NCBI GenBank assembly: GCA_004525685.1 | Contig: SPBW01000026.1 | Location: forward strand, 1 to 18,391 | Direction: 5' to 3' | Source: Candidatus Atribacteria bacterium | GTDB taxonomy: Bacteria; Bipolaricaulota; Bipolaricaulia; UBA7950; UBA9294 | DNA: 18,391 bases | In this document: positions 12,944-18,391 of the stretch, piece after piece | How the letters are laid out: each line of letters begins with the position of its first letter | Position numbering within the stretch: the stretch's first letter is position 1 | Program-made: the position numbers and the translations under genes | Notes under the pieces: generated by a model | The model's database searches: none | The model's input: only the letters and a program-made list of their open reading frames with translations | What the model was told of the DNA's origin: nothing

Positions 12944-14449
12944 CTACCTAGCAAAAACGGTTCGGAAATCCGTTCGTCCGGCAAAGGCCTTCAATTCCAG
13001 CCCGGTAAATTGGCTGCTGTATGCAGCAACTTGCGGCCAGAAGTAGGGGATGATGACTGGTCCATCCGAGACCAAGATCTGCTGGATTTGCGAATAGGTG
13101 GCAACACGCTGCGTCTCATCGAGCGTGGTTCCAGCAAGCTCTACGAGATCATCGAACACGCTGTCACAATAGCGGGCTTCATTCCATGCCGCGGCGCAGG
13201 TGAGCATCAGGTTGAAATAGAACTGAGGATAGGGACGAGAGCCCCAGTTGGTAATGCCAAGCGACACATCCATCCAGTGATTCTCCCCGAAATAGACGCT
13301 CTCGGGTTCGATGATGACATTGACATCGACGCCTACCTGAGCCCATTGCTCTTTCAAGACAACGGCAAGCTGTGGTCGATCACCGGTATCTGGCGCATAC
13401 AGATCAATCGACAGCCCGTCGCGATAGCCCGCCTGTGCCAGCAAACGCTTTGCCTGAGCGGGATCATAAGCCAATGGCTGGATAGCCGGATCGAATAGCC
13501 CATCGTACAGAGGCCCCACAGGTGTATCTCTACCCACGGAGCCTGCTCCCAGCTGCACGAGCTGGAAGATCGCTTCGCGATCCGTCGCATGTTTCAAAGC
13601 TTGGATGACAAGTGGATTGTTACCAGGAGCCTGATCTGCTCGCAGGCGCACAAGGTCAAACCCATTGGTGGGCACATCCACGGTGACAATGCCCGGCACG
13701 CCCTGAAGAGAAACGTAGAGACTGACAGGCATGCGCCAGGCCATGTCAATCTGCCCGCCACGCAATGCTGAAACCGCAGCCACCGAGTCCGTGAAGAAGA
13801 TGAACTGCAGCGCGTCAACGCCAGGCAGCCCGCCGATGAAGTAGTCGTCATTGGCCGACATCAGAATCCGATCATCGGGACGATAGTCATCCACAACAAA
13901 CGGACCCGTTCCGTTGAAGAGCGAGAAGTCGGTTGTTCCTCGCTTAACGATTACGGCGTGATTGTCCGAGAGGTCAAAGAGGAAGAAGGGGTTGGTGTCA
14001 ATCAGATGGAAGTCCACGCTGTCGGATCCCATCACCTCAATCGATTTGATGTTCGCATACAGCGAGGCTGTGGGGAATCCGTTGTCGGGATTGCGCAAGC
14101 GATCAAACGTCCAAACAACATCCCCTGGGACCAACGGGCTCCCATCATGGAAATGGACATTGTCAGCCAACCGGAACGTATAGGTTAGCCCATCGTCACT
14201 GACGGTCCAGGCCTCGGCAAGTCTGGGAATCGCGGCATTGTTGGCATCGATGTCCACGAGGTAGTCATAGACAGCATTGGCAATGGCGATCTCCGAGTCG
14301 GAATCGATGATCGCGGGATCGATTCTCGTTGGCGGTTGCATGGCGACCCTGAATGTATCTGTCTGTGCCCAACCCGAGACGCCACCTGCGAGCAGAAGGA
14401 TTCCTGCTAGGAAGCAGTTCATCCAAAATCGTTGTCCCGTCGTCTTCAT
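12944..14449 (-). CDS. Extracellular solute-binding protein, family 5 (DppA-like)
   Basis: Periplasmic or secreted receptor of the ABC importer, 501 aa, normal for family 5. The signal peptide (about 1-28, MKTTGQRF, hydrophobic core, GWAQ) has no lipobox cysteine at the cleavage point. The typical family-5 N-terminal block runs AIPRLAEAWTVSDDGLTYTF (73-92) through HFHDGSPLVPGDVVWTFDRL (99-118); later 'ALKHATDREAIFQLVQLGAGSVG...PVGP' and 'AKRLLAQAGYRDG' are also typical. ATG 14449 has GGGAGG four bases upstream. It is the first gene of the importer operon, separated from the fused permease-ATPase gene by a stable hairpin. Substrate class (peptide, nickel, sugar) is undetermined. Confidence 0.92.
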   Translation of the reverse strand: MKTTGQRFWMNCFLAGILLLAGGVSGWAQTDTFRVAMQPPTRIDPAIIDSDSEIAIANAVYDYLVDIDANNAAIPRLAEAWTVSDDGLTYTFRLADNVHFHDGSPLVPGDVVWTFDRLRNPDNGFPTASLYANIKSIEVMGSDSVDFHLIDTNPFFLFDLSDNHAVIVKRGTTDFSLFNGTGPFVVDDYRPDDRILMSANDDYFIGGLPGVDALQFIFFTDSVAAVSALRGGQIDMAWRMPVSLYVSLQGVPGIVTVDVPTNGFDLVRLRADQAPGNNPLVIQALKHATDREAIFQLVQLGAGSVGRDTPVGPLYDGLFDPAIQPLAYDPAQAKRLLAQAGYRDGLSIDLYAPDTGDRPQLAVVLKEQWAQVGVDVNVIIEPESVYFGENHWMDVSLGITNWGSRPYPQFYFNLMLTCAAAWNEARYCDSVFDDLVELAGTTLDETQRVATYSQIQQILVSDGPVIIPYFWPQVAAYSSQFTGLELKAFAGRTDFRTVFAR

Positions 14450-14726
14450 TGAACCTCCCTTGTCCTATCGACCCATTGGCCTCCGCCCACATAGAGACCC
14501 GCTTTTCATCTTGAGTATTGCAGAGCTATCGACAGACTAATATAACCCTCAAGGTCCAAACAAGCCGAATCGAGAGGATTCTGAAAGTGACGGATGCATC
14601 ATTAGGGGAGCCGCCGTGGCGATCCAATACCGCGCCCGCGACTCGATCCCAGGCCGTTTCGTGGAACGATGAGACGGGCCAGTCATCGGGCTGCGAAACA
14701 GATCTCTCGTCGGCTGAACGAGCTGG
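14450..14726. other. Intergenic region with no recognisable gene
   Basis: 277 bp between pyruvate kinase and the binding protein gene. It should carry the 3' end of the kinase transcript and the promoter of the importer. A TATATT element lies around 14560 on the minus strand but I see no matching -35 box. A 6-bp inverted repeat CGATGA/TCATCG (14667-14688) could be a weak terminator. Confidence 0.4.
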
Positions 14727-16163
14727 CTAGATTCGGTGCACCTTGATGAAGTTCGTCTTGCCCCCGCCCCCAACGGGAATCCCTCCAGTGAGGACGATCC
14801 AGTCCCCGGGGTGCCCATCCCCTGCATCAAGCAATGTGCGCGAGACGACGTCAATCAGGCTCTCTGCAGTTTCAAAGGCTGGGACGAGCAGGGGCGATAC
14901 ACCCCATACCAAGGCAAGTTGGCGCTGCACATGAGGATCGGGCGTGAAGGCGACGATGGCTTGTTTGGGTCGTACGCGAGCAATCTGCCGTGCTGTGTAT
15001 CCCGACGACGTCGCTGTCGCAATCAGATGCACTCCCAGCTCAGCGGCAATCTGCGCCGTAGCGCTGCAAATCGCGTCGGTTACGGGATGAACATGCTCGA
15101 TGCCTTCTGATGCCCCAATATGTCTCTCCAGCATGCGATCTTCCACAACTTTCGAGATCTCACGAATGATCCGAACCGCCTCAACGGGAAAGCTCCCAAC
15201 CGCAGTCTCAGCTGACAACATGACGGCGTCAGTTCCATCGAGGATGGCATTGGCGACGTCACTCGACTCCGCACGTGTGGGGCGCGGGTTGTCGATCATC
15301 GACTGCAGCATCTGCGTGGCGGTAATCACAGGTACTCCGGCACTATTACAGCGTCTGATGATGTCCTTTTGATGAAGCGGCACCTCCTGAGGGGACAGCT
15401 CAACGCCAAGGTCACCGCGTGCCACCATCATCGCGTTGACCAACGGAAGAATCTCGTCCAGGCGCTCGACAGCATGGCGCGATTCGATCTTGGCGACGAT
15501 GTGAATGCGCTCACCCTCGGGGCCGCAATCGCGCAACAAGGTACGCAGTTCGCGCACATCCTCAGGAGATCGGACAAACGACAGCGCCAGAAAGTCAACT
15601 CCCTGGGCAACAGCGAAAACGACATCGTCGCGATCCTTGTCTGTCAGTGCGGAAATCGCCACCACGCCATCAGGAAAGGCAACGCCCTTATGCGAGATAA
15701 GCAGGCCTCCCACCATGACGCGGCAAACGAGCACATCGGGACGCGCTTCTCGAATCTCAAGCTCAATGGCGCCATCGTCCAGCAGCAAACGCTGTCCGGC
15801 ACGCGCGCAAGCAATGATCTCAGGATGTGGCAGTGGGAGCACATGATGGGAGCCATCTGCTGCCAAACTTGTGAGGGAGAGCCAATCGCCGACGCTCAGT
15901 GCGAGCGGTTTGGCAAGCTCTCCAATCCGTAGCTTCGGCCCCTGAAGATCTGCCATGATTGCGACCACAGCATGAGTTTGCTTCGCCGCCTGCCTCACGT
16001 GACGGATCATGGCCGCATGCCCAGCATGCGTACCATGCGAGAAGTTGATGCGCGCGACATCCATCCCTTCGCGGATCAGAGCATGAAGAACCTTTGGCTC
16101 ACACGAAGCTGGTCCGATCGTACAGACAATCTTGGTCTTCGTATCTGCAGCACTCAGCACCAT
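14727..16163 (-). CDS. pyk: Pyruvate kinase
   Basis: Glycolytic enzyme converting phosphoenolpyruvate and ADP to pyruvate and ATP in the cytoplasm; 478 aa, usual bacterial length. The motifs are complete: TKIVCTIGPAS (10-20), substrate/K+-site ARINFSHG (37-44), lid entry LQGPKLRIGE (73-82), catalytic signature IVAKIESRHAVERLDEI (222-238, with K225 and E227), metal-site ARGDLGVE (248-255) and ITATQMLQSMIDNPRPTRAE (280-299). The C-terminal domain ends GGIPVGGGGKTNFIKVHRI, the common 'TG.P.G..G.TN.IKV' end. No C-terminal PEP-utiliser domain is fused. The ATG at 16163 lacks a close SD (AAGGA is 13 nt away); the gene starts 9 bp after the GNAT gene, so translation is probably coupled. Confidence 0.97.
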   Translation of the reverse strand: MVLSAADTKTKIVCTIGPASCEPKVLHALIREGMDVARINFSHGTHAGHAAMIRHVRQAAKQTHAVVAIMADLQGPKLRIGELAKPLALSVGDWLSLTSLAADGSHHVLPLPHPEIIACARAGQRLLLDDGAIELEIREARPDVLVCRVMVGGLLISHKGVAFPDGVVAISALTDKDRDDVVFAVAQGVDFLALSFVRSPEDVRELRTLLRDCGPEGERIHIVAKIESRHAVERLDEILPLVNAMMVARGDLGVELSPQEVPLHQKDIIRRCNSAGVPVITATQMLQSMIDNPRPTRAESSDVANAILDGTDAVMLSAETAVGSFPVEAVRIIREISKVVEDRMLERHIGASEGIEHVHPVTDAICSATAQIAAELGVHLIATATSSGYTARQIARVRPKQAIVAFTPDPHVQRQLALVWGVSPLLVPAFETAESLIDVVSRTLLDAGDGHPGDWIVLTGGIPVGGGGKTNFIKVHRI

Positions 16164-16172
16164 AAGTAATCG

Positions 16173-17033
16173 CTAGTCCTTTGACTCTTCAAAGCGGACC
16201 ATCGCGCAATCGGCAATTGGACGATAGCCAACGTTCTGATAGAACTTGTTCGATGTCGGGTTAGATAGGTCGGTATAGAGCGTACAGAAACGATTTCCAT
16301 CATCCAATAGCGCCTGACTGAGGGCAGCCACGCAAGCTGACGCATAGCCATGGCCACGATGCCCAGGCGGCGTATACACGGCGCTGACCGTCGCGCCGTT
16401 GGGCGTGCCTCGCGAGCTGCCCGCCATGGATACCAGGCCATCGTGCTCCCACACGGCAAGCTTGCCGTTGTTCATGAACAGTCGAATGCTGGCTTCTGGA
16501 TTGGCCGGTGGATCGTCAGGCATCGCCTCTTCATGGAAGGCGAGGAACCACTTGGCAAGAGTGGGAATGTCGCCCTCCGTCGCCCAGCGGACATGCCCAG
16601 GAATGTCTACCGGGTGACAGATCGTGGTCAAGCTGTAGATGCAAAGCGACTTGAGAAGAACAGACGGCATCAATGTCCTCCGGCGCCACGCCTCGGCGAA
16701 CGCTGTGACGACAGGAACCGTTCCGTTGGCGCCAGGAAGCCGATAGCCAATCTCAACGAGATGATCGGCGATGACCTCCAGCGCCTCGAGTCGATCTGAT
16801 TCGCAGTGAAGGATTAGCGGATACGGAGGCGTGCGAATAGCGGCGGCGACGAGTTCCTCGCCATCCTTCACAGTCAGGAACAGCGGGGAGCCGTCACCAC
16901 AAGGCCTGCCCTCGCGAAGCCTCATTGAGATCCCAACCATCAGGTTGTTCTTCGCTTCCTCGCACAGCAAGGATGGAAGTGCCGCCTCAAGGAATTCTCC
17001 AGCCTGCTTGTACGTCGTCAGATTCATGGTCAC
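16173..17033 (-). CDS. GNAT-family N-acetyltransferase, 286 aa
   Basis: The C-terminal half (about 147-283) is a GNAT fold: motif A with TVSAVYTPPGHRGHGYASACVAAL (215-238), where RGHGYA (226-231) is the acetyl-CoA pyrophosphate loop, and motif B NPTSNKFYQNVGYRPI (258-273). The N-terminal half (about 1-140) is a second, degenerate GNAT-like half, as in two-domain acetyltransferases whose first domain lacks the CoA loop. The acceptor substrate is unknown. The frame opens at GTG 17033, overlapping the CYTH stop by 4 bp (GTGA), with ATG at 17027 as an alternative; the SD (GGA) is weak, consistent with coupling. It sits between a CYTH gene and pyruvate kinase. Confidence 0.88.
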   Translation of the reverse strand: MTMNLTTYKQAGEFLEAALPSLLCEEAKNNLMVGISMRLREGRPCGDGSPLFLTVKDGEELVAAAIRTPPYPLILHCESDRLEALEVIADHLVEIGYRLPGANGTVPVVTAFAEAWRRRTLMPSVLLKSLCIYSLTTICHPVDIPGHVRWATEGDIPTLAKWFLAFHEEAMPDDPPANPEASIRLFMNNGKLAVWEHDGLVSMAGSSRGTPNGATVSAVYTPPGHRGHGYASACVAALSQALLDDGNRFCTLYTDLSNPTSNKFYQNVGYRPIADCAMVRFEESKD

Positions 17034-17539
17034 TGTTCCAGTAGGTCGATGTAGGCCCCAGAGATCAAGTCCTCTTCTTCAATCCCCAGCTTCGCCATTA
17101 GTTCCTCTGCTATGGCTGCACCGTACTGCGTGGTCTGTCCCTTGGTCAACACGACCTCCAGCTCCATGAACGTGCCCAAGCCTTCGACCTCATCCAGATG
17201 CACGCGTGTTTGGCCAATGAGATAGAGAAACCGTCGTTTGGTGACCACGCCGCGAATGGGAAGCGCTGACTCCAAAATGCGTGAGAACGCAGCCGGATCG
17301 TCGGATCGCACAATCTCGTACGCCGATGTCTTTGCCGAGGAATCATCAGCTCGCGTGTATTGGATCAACTCACAGCGATCGGGCGCCAACACGCGCAGCT
17401 TAAGGCGCCCTCGGGGCGTAATGTAGAACGTATCTAACTGTTCGATGATCTGGACCGGTGTGTCAGACAAGGCTTCCGCTCTTGCCCTAAGTGCCTCGAA
17501 GTCATCTACGCGCGCCTTAATCTCCACATTCCTGGGCAT
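17030..17539 (-). CDS. CYTH-domain protein (class IV adenylate cyclase / tripolyphosphatase type)
   Basis: CYTH proteins bind triphosphates in an eight-strand tunnel with Mg2+ or Mn2+; members are class IV adenylyl cyclases (CyaB) or inorganic/thiamine triphosphatases. This 169-aa protein has the key series: NVEIKARV at the N-terminus (E6, K8), LKLR (46-49), QYTR (60-63), TKRR (100-103), LDEVEGLG (115-122), FMELEVV (124-130) and a terminal YIDLL. This matches the CyaB branch, but cyclase and phosphatase activities cannot be separated by sequence alone. ATG 17539 is chosen because GGGGAGG lies five bases upstream and the family motif starts at residue 4. A longer reading frame to 17677 is not family-like. 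The SD lies in a 5' hairpin (17546-17587). Confidence 0.85.
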   Translation of the reverse strand: MPRNVEIKARVDDFEALRARAEALSDTPVQIIEQLDTFYITPRGRLKLRVLAPDRCELIQYTRADDSSAKTSAYEIVRSDDPAAFSRILESALPIRGVVTKRRFLYLIGQTRVHLDEVEGLGTFMELEVVLTKGQTTQYGAAIAEELMAKLGIEEEDLISGAYIDLLEQ

Positions 17540-17545
17540 GGTGTC

Positions 17546-17587
17546 CTCCCCTTCGGATCGCACCCTCATTCTCCCACCGAAGGGGGG
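17546..17587 (-). promoter_or_regulatory. Leader hairpin covering the ribosome binding site of the CYTH gene
   Basis: On the minus-strand RNA, CCCCUUCGG (17585-17577) pairs perfectly with CCGAAGGGG (17556-17548), with one more pair after an A-C mismatch. The second arm contains most of the SD (GGGGAGG), so ribosome access would depend on opening a 9-bp stem with a 20-nt loop. Confidence 0.5.
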
Positions 17588-17591
17588 CTTC

Positions 17592-17609
17592 ATCCAGACG
17601 CATCTGGAT
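17592..17609. promoter_or_regulatory. 18-bp dyad upstream of the CYTH operon
   Basis: ATCCAGA-CGCA-TCTGGAT: perfect 7-bp arms around a 4-bp centre. It could be a regulator binding site or an RNA hairpin in the leader. The promoter itself was not identified with confidence in 17610-17702. Confidence 0.4.
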
Positions 17610-17702
17610 CTGTACGTCCTGTAGTCTGCGGAAGTGGACCGATCGAAAGGCTGCATGAGACATTGTCCCGTCTCCATGCCAGCACCATTTCAGTCGGAGC
17701 GC

Positions 17703-18391
17703 TTACTTGAAGGCCCACTGCCAGCCGAGGGTGAAGGTGGGCAGGCTGGTCATGGGGGCTTCGACCGAAAGCGACAGGGTGAGGTGCTCGGTGATGGGGA
17801 GGCTGAGTTCGGCGTCGATCTCTTCCAGGTCAAACAGGTTGTCCGTGCCGAAGAAGAAGACGAGGCTGGCTTCGCCGTCACTGCCACAGCAGCCGGCAAG
17901 CGGCCAGATGAGCCCAAGCAGAGATCGATAGGGTGATTTGACCAGCGCCAGCACACTGGGGTCGAGCGCCACAAGCATCCTCAACTGAATCTCCCCAATC
18001 TCACAGCGCATCCCCATGCCATAGAACAGAAGCTCAGACAACGTATTCGTAGCCGTATCCCATTCCAATCCGGCATAGAAGTCAAAGCAATCGGGGTTCT
18101 CTAGGTTGAGACTGGGTGAAAGGGTGATCGTCTTCTCATCGAGCGTGAACGTGAGGAAGCTGCTCAGACTGATGGCAAACGGCAAGTCACCGACATGCGG
18201 CGCACTCAAGGAGAGTTCGCTGAACCCGGTTGCGTCAAAGCCAATGCGTACGTCAATGGCTGTGTCGCAGGCATCAAGCGGTAGGCTGAAGCGGGCTTCG
18301 GCGTGGGTAAATGGCAGGGTGCACGATGTGGTTTGAATGCGCCCAAAGGCATCGAGATTGAAGCCGACGGTCAATGATCGGATGACACTGT
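17703..18391 (-). CDS. C-terminal part of a beta-rich protein, cut by the right window edge
   Basis: An open frame of about 229 codons continues beyond the window edge upstream (codons S-V-I-R-S before the first TTG), so the start is not seen. The visible part has many amphipathic strands of alternating hydrophobic residues (FAISLSSFLTFTLDEKTITL, ITEHLTLSLSVEAPM) and ends FTLGWQWAFK. Four or more cysteines (in LDACDT, NPDCFD, MRCEIGE, AGCCGSD) suggest an exported protein. The pattern would suit an outer-membrane barrel or a secreted beta-sandwich; I do not recognise the family. It ends 163 bp upstream of the CYTH start on the same strand. Confidence 0.7.
   Translation of the reverse strand, partial: SVIRSLTVGFNLDAFGRIQTTSCTLPFTHAEARFSLPLDACDTAIDVRIGFDATGFSELSLSAPHVGDLPFAISLSSFLTFTLDEKTITLSPSLNLENPDCFDFYAGLEWDTATNTLSELLFYGMGMRCEIGEIQLRMLVALDPSVLALVKSPYRSLLGLIWPLAGCCGSDGEASLVFFFGTDNLFDLEEIDAELSLPITEHLTLSLSVEAPMTSLPTFTLGWQWAFK

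Noticed and set aside
14450..14726. Possible gene or RNA in the gap between pyruvate kinase and the binding protein
   Set aside because: Short frames on both strands have no SD or protein-like composition, and no conserved RNA motif was recognised.
17540..17677. Longer CYTH protein starting at 17677
   Set aside because: The extra 46 residues have no family character. The ATG at 17539 has GGGGAGG at 5-nt spacing and is followed by the family motif.
1..18391. CRISPR arrays, tRNA/rRNA genes, insertion sequences or att sites
   Set aside because: No regularly spaced repeats, cloverleaf, rRNA segment, transposase motif or terminal inverted repeats were seen while reading both strands.

Overview
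The window is bacterial chromosomal DNA of moderately high GC, densely packed with short operons. Several genes start at GTG or TTG. Secreted proteins, an RND-type exporter, a cyclic-di-GMP riboswitch and a peptide-type ABC importer suggest a free-living, probably diderm, uncultured lineage. A Bipolaricaulota/Acetothermia-like source is possible, but that is a guess from style, not from a marker gene. No rRNA, tRNA, CRISPR array or insertion sequence was seen.

Layout. (1) 1-3442, minus strand: a GbsR/MarR-type regulator, a secreted protein of unknown function, an MMPL/RND exporter and the first codons of a further gene form one operon. It has a clear promoter and an 11-bp-spaced direct repeat just upstream. 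(2) 3567-5265, minus strand: a GHKL ATPase with an N-terminal STAS-like segment is translationally overlapped with a STAS-like (DUF4325-type) protein carrying a C-terminal winged helix. A small protein with its own promoter follows. (3) 5451-6434, plus strand: a promoter and a cyclic-di-GMP-I riboswitch, with the ribosome binding site and start codon of a secreted 272-aa protein lying inside the aptamer, then a terminator. (4) 6448-7001, minus strand: the decayed remains of an AhpD-like peroxidase-related gene. (5) 7084-8897, plus strand: a strong promoter with a palindrome at the predicted transcription start, two tandem paralogous membrane proteins (the second frameshifted), a winged-helix regulator, a 25-aa membrane peptide and a hairpin terminator. 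(6) 8900-14449, minus strand: a Dpp/Opp-type importer made of a solute-binding protein, one large permease-ATPase-ATPase fusion and a second permease. (7) 14727-17539, minus strand: CYTH-domain protein, GNAT acetyltransferase and pyruvate kinase, tightly packed. (8) 17703 to the right edge, minus strand: the C-terminal part of a beta-rich protein.

The most unusual items are the riboswitch that contains the translation initiation region of its own gene, and the divergent ATPase/STAS-winged-helix pair. The pair looks like a partner-switching signal module whose output is DNA binding rather than sigma-factor release. Other items worth attention are the 25-aa membrane peptide, the single-base frameshift in the tandem paralogue, the unlisted AhpD-like pseudogene, the DppC-DppD-DppF fusion, and a 5' hairpin that covers the ribosome binding site of the CYTH gene.
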